Assembly: GCF_022802975.1 (NCBI RefSeq)
Contig: NZ_JAFEVZ010000004.1
Coordinates: 295,332 to 359,331, forward strand
Length of the DNA: 64,000 bases
Direction of reading: 5' to 3'
DNA from: Flavobacterium pectinovorum
GTDB lineage: Bacteria > Bacteroidota > Bacteroidia > Flavobacteriales > Flavobacteriaceae
The notes below the pieces were generated by a model that worked only from the letters and a program-made list of their open reading frames with translations, was not told where the DNA came from and did no database searches. Position 1 is the stretch's first letter. Every line of letters starts with the position of its first letter. Both the position numbers and the translations under genes were made by a program. Positions 1 to 7,965 of this stretch are shown in pieces.

Positions 1-1
1 T

Positions 2-556
2 TTAGTTATAGACAATTACGATAGTTTCACTTACAACTTAGTACACTATCTGGAAGATTTAAACTGCGAAGTAACCGTTTACAGAAACGACGAATTTGAT
101 ATTGACGAAATTGCTTCTTTCGATAAAATTTTGCTTTCGCCAGGACCTGGAATCCCGGATGAAGCAGGATTACTGAAAGATGTAATTCGCAAATATGCTC
201 CAACAAAAAGCATTTTAGGCGTTTGTTTAGGACAACAGGCAATCGGTGAAGTTTTTGGAGGAACACTTTCTAACCTTGACAAAGTATATCATGGCGTTGC
301 AACAAATGTAAAAAAAGCAGTTACCGATGAATCATTATTTGAAGGACTGGAAGATGAATTTGAAGTTGGCCGATACCATTCGTGGGTTGTTGATGCTGAT
401 TTACCGGACGTTTTAGAAGCTACTTCGTTTGAAGAAAACGGTCAGGTAATGTCATTACGCCACAGAACTTATGATGTACGCGGTGTACAATTTCATCCGG
501 AAAGCGTATTAACACCAAACGGAAAAAGGATTTTAGAGAATTGGATAAAGAGTTAA
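2..556 (+). CDS. trpG: Anthranilate synthase glutamine amidotransferase subunit, 5' truncated
   Basis: This is the glutaminase (component II) of anthranilate synthase, which releases ammonia from glutamine for TrpE. The reading frame is already open at base 2 and begins with a VIDNYDSFTYNLV stretch, the usual N-terminus of TrpG, so only the first few residues lie outside the window. The oxyanion/PGPG strip (LSPGPGIPDEAG), the nucleophile Cys in GVCLGQQ (codon at 224-226) and the His-Glu pair in FHPES near the C-terminus are all present. It is the first visible gene of the trp operon; trpE presumably lies just upstream. An internal Met at 131 is not the start because the conserved N-terminal residues precede it. 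The protein family also includes PabA, but the trpD neighbour favours TrpG. Confidence 0.95.
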   Translation, partial: LVIDNYDSFTYNLVHYLEDLNCEVTVYRNDEFDIDEIASFDKILLSPGPGIPDEAGLLKDVIRKYAPTKSILGVCLGQQAIGEVFGGTLSNLDKVYHGVATNVKKAVTDESLFEGLEDEFEVGRYHSWVVDADLPDVLEATSFEENGQVMSLRHRTYDVRGVQFHPESVLTPNGKRILENWIKS

Positions 557-561
557 TTTTT

Positions 562-607
562 GTTTCAGGTTTCAAGTTTCAAGTTGTTGGAACATGAAAC
601 CTGAAAC
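562..607. repeat. Inverted repeat in trpG-trpD gap
   Basis: A perfect 13-bp inverted repeat (GTTTCAGGTTTCA at 562-574, TGAAACCTGAAAC at 595-607) with a 20-nt loop. The arms are built from a 7-nt unit GTTTCAR. It lies directly after the trpG stop and would form a hairpin in the operon mRNA; there is no U-run, so it is not an obvious terminator. Confidence 0.75.
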
Positions 608-612
608 AAAAC

Positions 613-648
613 CTTAGCATCTCAGAACCTTACCAACTTAGAATCTCA
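613..648. repeat. 8-nt-period intergenic repeat (copy 1)
   Basis: About four and a half degenerate 8-nt units of consensus YTYAGNAN (for example cttagcat, ctcagaac, cttagaat) immediately upstream of trpD. The same repeat recurs at least six more times in intergenic DNA of this window, on both strands. Confidence 0.7.
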
Positions 649-655
649 AAAAAAA

Positions 656-1651
656 ATGAAAACAATATTAAATAAACTAATCAATCACGAAGTGCTTACG
701 AAAGAAGAAGCAAAAAACGTATTGATTAATATTTCAAGCGGACAATACAATCCAAGTCAGATTTCGGCTTTTTTGACCGTATTTATGATGCGAAGCATTA
801 CAATTGAAGAACTTTCGGGTTTTCGTGAAGCTTTATTAGAATTATGTATTCGCGTTGATTTATCAGCTTACAATACCATCGATTTGTGCGGAACGGGTGG
901 TGACGGAAAAGACACTTTCAACATTTCGACTTTAGCTTCATTTGTTGCAGCAGGAGCCGGAATAAAAGTTGCCAAACATGGAAATTACGGAGTTTCATCG
1001 ATTTCCGGATCTAGTAACGTGATGGAAAAAATGGGAATCAAATTTAGCAACGATGCTTCTTTCTTAGAAAAATGTATCGATCAGGCCGGAATTTGTGTTT
1101 TGCACGCACCGTTATTTCATCCGGCAATGAAACATGTTGGGCCAATCCGTAAAGAACTGGCGGTAAAAACATTCTTCAATATGTTAGGACCAATGGTAAA
1201 TCCGGCATTTCCACAAAATCAACTGGTAGGCGTTTTCAATCTGGAACTAGCCCGAATGTATGCCTATTTATACCAAAATACTGATATCAATTTCACCATT
1301 TTACATTCGCTTGACGGATACGATGAAATCTCTTTAACAGGCCCAACCAAAACGATAACATCACACATGGAAGGAATGTTAAAACCGGAAGACTTTGGTG
1401 TTCGCCTTTTATCGCAAAGCGAAATCGAAGGCGGAAAAACCATTGAAGAATCGGCTGAAATATTTACCAACATCATCTCGGGAAAAGGAACAGAAGCTCA
1501 AAACAATGTAGTGCTCGCAAATGCAGCAATGGCTATTGCGACAGTTACAAAATGTACTCCTCTGGAAGGATTTGAATTGGCAAAAGAAAGTTTATTGTCT
1601 GGGAAAGGACATCAGGCATTAAAAAAATTACAGGAATTAAGTAAAAATTAG
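656..1651 (+). CDS. trpD: Anthranilate phosphoribosyltransferase
   Basis: Transfers phosphoribose from PRPP to anthranilate, the second step of tryptophan synthesis. The 331-residue length is normal for the family. The glycine-rich PRPP/anthranilate loop GTGGDGKDTFNIST is at residues 79-92 and the KHGNYGVSS segment at 107-115. The ATG at 656 follows the 8-nt repeat with no clear Shine-Dalgarno sequence. It is second in the visible trp operon, separated from trpG by a 99-nt repeat-filled gap. The stop codon is immediately joined to the next heptad repeat. Confidence 0.97.
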   Translation: MKTILNKLINHEVLTKEEAKNVLINISSGQYNPSQISAFLTVFMMRSITIEELSGFREALLELCIRVDLSAYNTIDLCGTGGDGKDTFNISTLASFVAAGAGIKVAKHGNYGVSSISGSSNVMEKMGIKFSNDASFLEKCIDQAGICVLHAPLFHPAMKHVGPIRKELAVKTFFNMLGPMVNPAFPQNQLVGVFNLELARMYAYLYQNTDINFTILHSLDGYDEISLTGPTKTITSHMEGMLKPEDFGVRLLSQSEIEGGKTIEESAEIFTNIISGKGTEAQNNVVLANAAMAIATVTKCTPLEGFELAKESLLSGKGHQALKKLQELSKN

Positions 1652-1719
1652 TTTCATGTTTCATGTTTCATGTTTCAAGCTATTGGAACGTGAAACTAAA
1701 AAAACTTGAAACTTGAAAC
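1651..1719. repeat. 7-nt-period inverted repeat in trpD-trpC gap
   Basis: Four consecutive copies of GTTTCAT/A start on the last base of the trpD stop (1651-1680). The other arm, CTTGAAACTTGAAAC at 1705-1719, matches the reverse complement in 13 of 15 positions. The element fills the gap and is of the same family as the one at 562-607. Confidence 0.7.
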
Positions 1720-1730
1720 AAATCAAAACA

Positions 1731-2510
1731 ATGAACATATTAGACAAAATCATAATAGACAAAAAGCGAGAAGTAATTCTTAAAAAATCCATCATCCCGG
1801 TTTCACAATTGGAAAGTTCAGTGTTTTTTGGAAGAGAATCCATTTCTTTAAGCCAGAAATTAAAAGCAAGTTCAACCGGAATTATCGCAGAACACAAACG
1901 CCGTTCCCCTTCAAAATCTGTCATTAATCATAGTTTTACAGTTGAAGAAGTGGTTAAAGGATATGAAGATGCCGGAGCTTGCGGAATTTCAGTTTTAACT
2001 GATGGAAAATATTTTGGCGGTTCTTTAGACGATTTGCTTTTGGCAAGAGCCAGTGTAAACATTCCGCTTTTGCGAAAAGAATTTATTGTAGACGAATACC
2101 AAATTCTGGAAGCAAAAGCCTTTGGAGCCGATTTGATTTTACTGATCGCAGCGGTTTTAACCCGTGAAGAAATCAAATCCTTGTCTGAATTTGCCAAAAA
2201 ATTAGGTCTGGAAGTTTTACTGGAAGTTCACAACCAGGAAGAACTGGAAAAATCAATTATGCCGAGTTTAGACATGATTGGCGTGAACAACAGAAATTTA
2301 AAAACGTTTGAAGTAAGCCTTGATTTCAGCAAACAGCTGGCTTCTCAAATTCCGGATGATTTTGTAAAAGTTTCTGAAAGCGGAATCTCATCAATAGAAG
2401 CCATTTCTGAGCTGAGACCTTACGGCTACAGCGGTTTTTTAATCGGAGAAAACTTCATGAAAACCGACAACGCAGGAAAAGCAGCTATTGACTTTATTAG
2501 TCAGCTATAG
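1731..2510 (+). CDS. trpC: Indole-3-glycerol phosphate synthase
   Basis: Closes the indole ring of CdRP to give indole-3-glycerol phosphate. A TIM-barrel protein of 259 residues, normal for a monofunctional TrpC. The catalytic Lys motif IAEHKRRSPSK spans residues 52-62; LRKEFIVDEYQI, GVNNRNLKTF and SESGI are further family motifs. I place the start at the ATG at 1731 (MNILDKIIIDK) and not the upstream in-frame TTG at 1713, which lies inside the repeat arm. Separate trpC and trpF genes, as here, are usual in Bacteroidota. Confidence 0.96.
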   Translation: MNILDKIIIDKKREVILKKSIIPVSQLESSVFFGRESISLSQKLKASSTGIIAEHKRRSPSKSVINHSFTVEEVVKGYEDAGACGISVLTDGKYFGGSLDDLLLARASVNIPLLRKEFIVDEYQILEAKAFGADLILLIAAVLTREEIKSLSEFAKKLGLEVLLEVHNQEELEKSIMPSLDMIGVNNRNLKTFEVSLDFSKQLASQIPDDFVKVSESGISSIEAISELRPYGYSGFLIGENFMKTDNAGKAAIDFISQL

Positions 2511-2517
2511 GCAATAT

Positions 2518-2585
2518 GCTTTAGACTGTAAGCTTTTGAAAAAAGAAAAAATCACCATTATGCTAAAAAGCTTAAAGCTTAAAGC
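2518..2585. repeat. Inverted repeat in trpC-trpF gap
   Basis: Left arm GCTTTAGACTGTAAGCTTTT (2518-2537) matches the reverse complement of the right arm (2566-2585) in 17 of 20 positions. The right arm is a 7-nt tandem of GCTTAAA. It fills most of the 96-nt gap and would fold into a long stem in the mRNA. Confidence 0.65.
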
Positions 2586-2606
2586 TAAAAAAATGCATCA
2601 AAAAAA

Positions 2607-3239
2607 ATGAAACTCAAAATATGCGGTATGAAATATCCTCAAAATATACTCGAAGTAGGCTCACTCCTACCCGATTATATGGGGTTTATTTTCTGGGAAA
2701 AATCCGCTCGATATTTTAACGGTCAGATTCCTGAATTGATAAAAACAATCAAAAAAGTGGGCGTTTTTGTAAATGAATCCGTTGAAAATATCATTAAAAA
2801 AATTGACAAACACGATTTACAGGCTGTTCAGTTACACGGAAAAGAATCCGTTGAATTTTGTCAGGATTTGAAAAATAAAATTGATCCTAAAATTGAAATC
2901 ATTAAAGTATTTTCGGCTGATGAAAATTTTGATTTTGAAATTATAAAACCTTTTGAAAATGTGTGTGATTATTTTCTGTTTGACACCAAAGGAAAATTGC
3001 CAGGTGGCAACGGAACCACTTTTGACTGGACTATCTTAAAAAAATACAATTCCGACAAGCCATTCTTTTTAAGTGGCGGCATTGGAATAAATGAATTAAA
3101 AGCCATTGAAGAAATTTCAAAAAGCAAATTACCTATTTACGGTGTCGATGTAAATAGTAAATTTGAAATCGAACCGGGGCTGAAAAATAAAAACCTATTT
3201 AGCAATTTCAAACGTAAATTAGAAATTGTAAACATCTAA
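2607..3239 (+). CDS. trpF: Phosphoribosylanthranilate isomerase
   Basis: Amadori rearrangement of PRA to CdRP, third step of tryptophan synthesis. The 210-residue TIM barrel starts with LKICGMKYPQN, carrying the catalytic Cys, and later has AVQLHG, LFDTKGKLPGGNGTTFDW with the catalytic Asp, LSGGIG and YGVDVNSKFE, all family landmarks. The enzyme sits between trpC and trpB, with only 12 nt to trpB, so those two are likely translated from one message. Slightly more lysine- and asparagine-rich than its neighbours but otherwise ordinary. Confidence 0.96.
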   Translation: MKLKICGMKYPQNILEVGSLLPDYMGFIFWEKSARYFNGQIPELIKTIKKVGVFVNESVENIIKKIDKHDLQAVQLHGKESVEFCQDLKNKIDPKIEIIKVFSADENFDFEIIKPFENVCDYFLFDTKGKLPGGNGTTFDWTILKKYNSDKPFFLSGGIGINELKAIEEISKSKLPIYGVDVNSKFEIEPGLKNKNLFSNFKRKLEIVNI

Positions 3240-3251
3240 AATTTAAAAAAA

Positions 3252-4433
3252 ATGAATTTTAACGTCGACGAAAAAGGATATTACGGAGAATTTGGAGGAG
3301 CTTATATTCCTGAAATGTTATATCCAAATGTAGAAGAATTACGCCAGAATTATTTAAAAATCACTTCCGAACCCGATTTTAAGGCAGAATTTGACCAATT
3401 ACTCAAAGATTACGTTGGCCGTCCCAGCCCGCTTTATTTTGCAAAACGTTTATCTGAAAAATACAATACTAAAATCTATCTAAAAAGAGAAGATTTAAAT
3501 CATACCGGAGCGCACAAAGTAAACAATACTATCGGGCAGATTTTAGTTGCTAAAAAATTAGGCAAAAAACGAATAATTGCCGAAACCGGCGCCGGTCAGC
3601 ACGGAGTTGCTACCGCAACAGTTTGTGCTTTAATGGGCATGGAATGTATTGTTTACATGGGCGAAATTGACATTGCACGTCAGGCACCAAACGTGGCACG
3701 AATGAAAATGTTAGGTGCCGAAGTTCGTCCGGCTCTTTCAGGTTCCAGAACTTTAAAAGATGCTACAAACGAAGCAATTCGAGACTGGATTAATAATCCG
3801 GTTGACACACATTATATCATCGGTTCTGCGATTGGACCTCATCCTTATCCGGATATGGTAACCCGTTTTCAAAGTGTGATTTCAGAAGAAATCAAATGGC
3901 AGCTGAAAGAAAAAGAAGGACGCGAAAATCCGGATTATGTAGTCGCTTGTATTGGTGGCGGAAGCAACGCTGCCGGAACGTATTATCACTTTTTGCACGA
4001 GCCTGAAGTTGGAATCATCGCAGTCGAAGCAGCCGGAAAAGGCGTTGATAGCGGACATAGTGCCGCAACGAGTAAATTAGGAAAAGTAGGTGTTATTCAC
4101 GGTTGCAAAACCCTTTTAATGCAAACTCCTGACGGACAAATTACAGAACCCTATTCGATTTCTGCCGGTCTTGATTATCCTGGTGTTGGTCCTATGCACG
4201 CACATTTGGCAGAAACAGGCCGTGGAGAATTTTTCTCAGTAACCGATGATGATGCCATGAACGCAGGTTTACAGCTAACGAAATTAGAAGGAATTATTCC
4301 GGCTATTGAGAGTGCTCATGCTTTTGCCGTTCTGGATCAAAAGAAATTTAAACCTACAGACGTTGTGGTAATCAGCCTTTCGGGTCGTGGCGATAAAGAT
4401 TTAGATAATTACATTGATTATTTTAAATTGTAA
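3252..4433 (+). CDS. trpB: Tryptophan synthase beta chain
   Basis: PLP enzyme joining indole and serine to make tryptophan, working as an alpha2-beta2 complex with TrpA. Length 393 residues fits the TrpB1 type. The PLP lysine is K89 in HTGAHKVNN, and GGGSNAAG (about residue 236) binds the PLP phosphate. [13 protein letters not shown] and GPHPYPDMV are also conserved. It follows trpF by 12 nt. Unusually, trpA does not follow directly: an AIG2-like gene is inserted between them. A 5-bp hairpin (TTGGG at 4447, CCCAA at 4456) lies just after the stop but lacks a U-run. Confidence 0.98.
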   Translation: MNFNVDEKGYYGEFGGAYIPEMLYPNVEELRQNYLKITSEPDFKAEFDQLLKDYVGRPSPLYFAKRLSEKYNTKIYLKREDLNHTGAHKVNNTIGQILVAKKLGKKRIIAETGAGQHGVATATVCALMGMECIVYMGEIDIARQAPNVARMKMLGAEVRPALSGSRTLKDATNEAIRDWINNPVDTHYIIGSAIGPHPYPDMVTRFQSVISEEIKWQLKEKEGRENPDYVVACIGGGSNAAGTYYHFLHEPEVGIIAVEAAGKGVDSGHSAATSKLGKVGVIHGCKTLLMQTPDGQITEPYSISAGLDYPGVGPMHAHLAETGRGEFFSVTDDDAMNAGLQLTKLEGIIPAIESAHAFAVLDQKKFKPTDVVVISLSGRGDKDLDNYIDYFKL

Positions 4434-4497
4434 TAAAAATCGTAATTTGGGCGTTCCCAATCCCTAACGCAAACAAATAACGAGAAAATAAAGATTT

Positions 4498-4815
4498 ATG
4501 GAACAGATATTCTCTTACGGAACATTACAGTCGAAAGAAATTCAGATGCAGGTTTTCAATAAACTGTTAACCGGAACACCGGATCAGTTAACAGGTTATA
4601 AATTAAAAGACCTTCAGATAGAAGAAGAATTTGGAATAGAAAACTATTTTGTAGCAACGCCCAGCGAAAATCCATCGGACGCTGTAGACGGAATCGTTTA
4701 CAGTATTTCCAGTGCTGATTTGGCAAAAGCGGATCAATTCGAATCTAATGCATACAAAAGAGTTCAAATAATACTGAAGTCAGGAGTTGTTGCATGGATT
4801 TATATCGAAAATTAA
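4498..4815 (+). CDS. Gamma-glutamylcyclotransferase-like (AIG2-like) protein
   Basis: Small 105-residue protein with the hallmark N-terminal FSYGTLQ of the AIG2/GGCT-like fold and the C-terminal DQFESNAYKR segment that in this family holds the acidic catalytic residue and an aromatic-Arg pair. The fold binds gamma-glutamyl amines or 5-oxoproline-type products; the substrate here is unknown. It sits on the same strand between trpB (64 nt gap) and trpA (107 nt gap), so it is probably co-transcribed with the trp operon, but no known step of tryptophan synthesis needs it. Family assignment is by motif; function is not established. Confidence 0.8.
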   Translation: MEQIFSYGTLQSKEIQMQVFNKLLTGTPDQLTGYKLKDLQIEEEFGIENYFVATPSENPSDAVDGIVYSISSADLAKADQFESNAYKRVQIILKSGVVAWIYIEN

Positions 4816-4829
4816 TCTGTTTCAGATTA

Positions 4830-4906
4830 TCCTGCAAGGTTTTCAAAACCTTGTAGGTTGACATTAATAAAAGACAATACCTTCAAGTTTTGAAAATCTT
4901 GCAGGA
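4830..4906. repeat. Inverted repeat before trpA
   Basis: Left arm TCCTGCAAGGTTTTCAAAAC (4830-4849) matches the reverse complement of 4887-4906 in 19 of 20 positions. The left arm is also part of a local palindrome around the central TTTTCAAAA. It fills the gap before trpA and overlaps the false upstream TTG start of that gene. Confidence 0.8.
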
Positions 4907-4922
4907 ACAAAAAGATAAAACA

Positions 4923-5684
4923 ATGAACAGAATAACTCAAAAATTACAAGAAGATAAAAAGATTCTTTCGATTTATTTTTCGGCAGGATATCCAGGTTTA
5001 AATGATACCGTACAAATCATTCAGGATTTAGAAAAAAACGGCGTTGATTTAATTGAAATTGGTTTGCCTTTTAGCGATCCTCTGGCAGATGGGCCAACCA
5101 TTCAGGCGAGTTCAACAACAGCACTTCATAACGGAATGACAACCCAAATTCTTTTCGACCAACTGAAAAACATCCGCGAAAGCGTAAAAATTCCGTTGAT
5201 TATTATGGGATATTTTAATCCGATGTTACAATATGGAGTGGAAGCTTTTTGTCAAAAATGTGCCGAAATTGGTATCGACGGATTAATTATTCCAGATTTA
5301 CCTGTTGATGTTTACGCAGACCAATACAAAGCTATTTTCGAAAAATACGGTTTAATAAATGTGTTTTTAATTACGCCTCAAACTTCAGATGAGCGTATTC
5401 GTTTTATTGACAGCGTTTCAAACGGATTTATTTATATGGTAAGTTCGGCAAGTGTAACGGGATCACAATCCGGTTTTGGAAACATTCAGGAAAGTTATTT
5501 CGAAAGAATCGGAAACATGAATTTGAAAAATCCTCAAATCGTTGGTTTCGGAATTTCGAATAAAGAAACTTTCAGCCAGGCTACAAAATATGCAAAAGGA
5601 GCAATTATTGGAAGCGCTTTCATCAAACATTTAGCTGAAAGCGGAAGCAAAAAGATTGCAGAATTTATTGGAGAGATTCGATAA
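4923..5684 (+). CDS. trpA: Tryptophan synthase alpha chain
   Basis: Cleaves indole-3-glycerol phosphate and channels indole to TrpB. From the ATG at 4923 (MNRITQKLQEDKK) the protein is 253 residues, a usual length. The catalytic acids are visible as E45 in LIEIGLPFSDP and D56 in LADGPTI; GLIIPDLP and the phosphate-binding GFGISN and GAIIGSAFI segments follow. An in-frame TTG at 4890 lies inside an inverted repeat and is rejected as the start. It is the last gene of the operon and is followed by a strong terminator. Confidence 0.97.
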   Translation: MNRITQKLQEDKKILSIYFSAGYPGLNDTVQIIQDLEKNGVDLIEIGLPFSDPLADGPTIQASSTTALHNGMTTQILFDQLKNIRESVKIPLIIMGYFNPMLQYGVEAFCQKCAEIGIDGLIIPDLPVDVYADQYKAIFEKYGLINVFLITPQTSDERIRFIDSVSNGFIYMVSSASVTGSQSGFGNIQESYFERIGNMNLKNPQIVGFGISNKETFSQATKYAKGAIIGSAFIKHLAESGSKKIAEFIGEIR

Positions 5685-5705
5685 TTAAAAAAAACAATAA
5701 ATTAA

Positions 5706-5750
5706 AAAGCTGAATAATTTGTAAAACATTTTATTCAGCTTTCTTTTTTT
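5706..5750. terminator. Bidirectional intrinsic terminator of trp operon
   Basis: A perfect 12-bp stem (AAAGCTGAATAA at 5706-5717, TTATTCAGCTTT at 5731-5742) with a 13-nt loop is followed by a T-run on the plus strand and preceded by an A-run, so it can serve both trpA and the convergent LytTR gene. Confidence 0.9.
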
Positions 5751-5752
5751 TA

Positions 5753-7363
5753 TTAAATCTTAAATCCTCTGGAAACAGGAACCTCCGAATTATCAACCAT
5801 AGTTATAAATTTAAATTGTATCTTTTTAATATGATTTTTATTTACAATGTAAGAACGATGACAATTAATAAAATTAGAAGGTAATTCTTTAATAATGTCA
5901 GTAAGCTTTCCTCTTACTAAATGACTTTTTTTTCCTATTGTAAAAATATTCAGATAGTGATCTTCTGCTTTAATGTAAACCAATTGGTCTAAGTTAATTT
6001 TTGTTTTGTCTTTTAAAATGATGTTTTCTTTTTCGACAAGTTTTTTTAATTGTTTTACCTCTTCAACTTTTTTTAAATGTTCGATCTCTAATATTTCTTT
6101 TTCTAAAGAGATCTCTTTATCTTTAATAATGAAGGCTATAAAGAAAAAGCAAAAATTGATATTATCACAAATCTGTAGTAATAGATAGGACGACTTTGAT
6201 ATTTTTATCCAATTAGGACTAAGATGAATCAAATTGAGAAACCTCGGAAAAGCAATTTCAAACGAGCTGATCATCAAAATAAAAATACCTACAAAAATAT
6301 ATTTTCTATAGCCATTTCTGTGGTTCAATGCATAATAAAAAATGCAGGACAACGTAATAAAATCTACAATTGGAGAGGTATTAAGGATAAACCTAAAAAT
6401 AACAATTACGATCTTATTTGGCACAAATGGCAATATTTCTATAAACATTAAGAGCAGCCAAAAAAAACTAATTCTGGTTAAAAATTTATATAGAAAACTC
6501 TTCTTATCTAAATCAAAAAAACTAATAATTAAAAAATTAAATGCAATAATATATAAATCTCCTAATGCGTCATAAACCATATCATTAGTAAAAAAAGGCA
6601 AATATTTGGTTTCATAAACAACTCCGTTTATCTCACTCAGATAAAATAAAATAAACATAAAGCAAATGAGAGAAAAAAATAAATAAATTTTCTTGAACCC
6701 ATAAAAATATATTTTGAATAGCCCAAATAGTAATAATGCCAACTGAAAACCTGCAATAATAGTAGTAAAAACCAGATAAAAATTAAAACTACTTTTGTTT
6801 TCTACAACCTCAGTGAGATACGCCTTGTTGCTTTGCAATTGCAGTTCAGGAATTTTTAATGTGTATTTATATTTCTTTATATAAATGACAAAAGTGGTAA
6901 TTGAGTTTTTAGCTAAATTTATAACCAACTGATGATGATTATTTTTAATTGAAGCCTGCGATATAAAATAAGCATAACCTGTTCCGCCAACAAATTCATA
7001 ATTAGAATCTGCTAATTCATAACACTTTAAATATGAAACGGTATCTTTAGCTGTGAGATATATTTTAGAATTCTCACTTTGATTATTATGAATCGAAAAT
7101 TTTATAACGGCATACTGTAATGTATCCGGTACAGGAAAAACATTTTTTGTGTTTTTATTAAATACCTTAAAGTCAAGTTGACTCACTTTTTCCAGAGTGA
7201 CTTCAACATTATTTGTATATGCTATTTCGGCATTATTGTATAAGGATACACTATCTGTTTTTGAAGAAAAAACAATATTTTTTATCTGAGAGAAAACCAG
7301 TGTATGGAACAACAGTATTCCGAAAACGAAAATTTTTTTTGCCTTTTGCAGTAAACTCATCAT
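5753..7363 (-). CDS. Membrane-bound LytTR transcriptional regulator with 7TM sensor
   Basis: A 536-residue one-component regulator. An N-terminal signal sequence (residues about 1-25) leads into an extracytoplasmic beta-rich region to about residue 190, then seven hydrophobic segments to about residue 420, a short coiled coil (KEISLEKEILEIEHLKKVEEVKQLKKLVEK) and a C-terminal LytTR DNA-binding domain with YIKAEDHYLNIF and INCHRSYIVN motifs. The layout resembles the 7TMR-DISM receptor class coupled to LytTR. No kinase or receiver domain is present, so sensing and DNA binding are in one chain anchored in the inner membrane. Targets are unknown. A second ATG at 7360 is an equally good start. Confidence 0.85.
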   Translation of the reverse strand: MMSLLQKAKKIFVFGILLFHTLVFSQIKNIVFSSKTDSVSLYNNAEIAYTNNVEVTLEKVSQLDFKVFNKNTKNVFPVPDTLQYAVIKFSIHNNQSENSKIYLTAKDTVSYLKCYELADSNYEFVGGTGYAYFISQASIKNNHHQLVINLAKNSITTFVIYIKKYKYTLKIPELQLQSNKAYLTEVVENKSSFNFYLVFTTIIAGFQLALLLFGLFKIYFYGFKKIYLFFSLICFMFILFYLSEINGVVYETKYLPFFTNDMVYDALGDLYIIAFNFLIISFFDLDKKSFLYKFLTRISFFWLLLMFIEILPFVPNKIVIVIFRFILNTSPIVDFITLSCIFYYALNHRNGYRKYIFVGIFILMISSFEIAFPRFLNLIHLSPNWIKISKSSYLLLQICDNINFCFFFIAFIIKDKEISLEKEILEIEHLKKVEEVKQLKKLVEKENIILKDKTKINLDQLVYIKAEDHYLNIFTIGKKSHLVRGKLTDIIKELPSNFINCHRSYIVNKNHIKKIQFKFITMVDNSEVPVSRGFKI

Positions 7364-7532
7364 CTGAAAATCACATAATTAACAAGCAGGATAAATTTAT
7401 GTGATTTTTAAAAAAATTTCGAACATTATTTCATTTATTTTACTGCAAAATTTAAAAAAAAATATTTTAATTTAGTCAAGTCATTTTTGTTAAAAAAACT
7501 CCTGACTACAACTTCAAAATACGCTTAACAAT

Positions 7533-7961
7533 CTATCTGGCAGTTCCTATAGGACAATCATCACAACGATAGGTTAACGAGCTTTTAGGAGCGGCAGATT
7601 TGTTTTGCAAATTAACTTTATTCTGAACATTCTGATTTACATTATCCAATAAAGAATTAAAACTTTGCTGCCTGGCTTCTGTTACTTTACTTTTTTGATT
7701 TTCTAAATAACTAAGTTCTGCCTGAATTTCTTCTTGCGAATTTTTTATAACCTGAGTCATCCATGCATTATATTGGTTGATATAATCGCCCCCTTTAATA
7801 GCCAAAGAAACCATACAATCTGTAAGATCTTTATTTGAAGTATTGTTTTTTAATAATTGCAGGGTTAATGTTTTGCACTCGTTCAACTTAGCTTCACCGT
7901 CATCTTGAGACCAGCAAAGCGATGTTATGCACATAAGTACTGCTGTTATAATTGTTTTCAT
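7533..7961 (-). CDS. Secreted protein of unknown function
   Basis: A 142-residue protein with a clear signal peptide (MKTIITAVLMCITSLCWSQ) and no recognised domain. The mature part is alpha-helical looking, rich in Gln, Asn and Lys, with a Cys near each end of the helical part (ECKTL, TDCMV) and a terminal CDDC pair that may form a disulfide or bind metal. It starts only 4 nt after the stop of the upstream gene, so the two form an operon and are probably functionally linked. I cannot assign a function. Confidence 0.7.
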   Translation of the reverse strand: MKTIITAVLMCITSLCWSQDDGEAKLNECKTLTLQLLKNNTSNKDLTDCMVSLAIKGGDYINQYNAWMTQVIKNSQEEIQAELSYLENQKSKVTEARQQSFNSLLDNVNQNVQNKVNLQNKSAAPKSSLTYRCDDCPIGTAR

Positions 7962-7965
7962 AGCT

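Noticed and set aside
1713..1730. Upstream TTG start of trpC and similar TTG at 4890 for trpA
   Set aside because: Both lie within inverted-repeat arms; the ATGs at 1731 and 4923 give family-typical N-termini.
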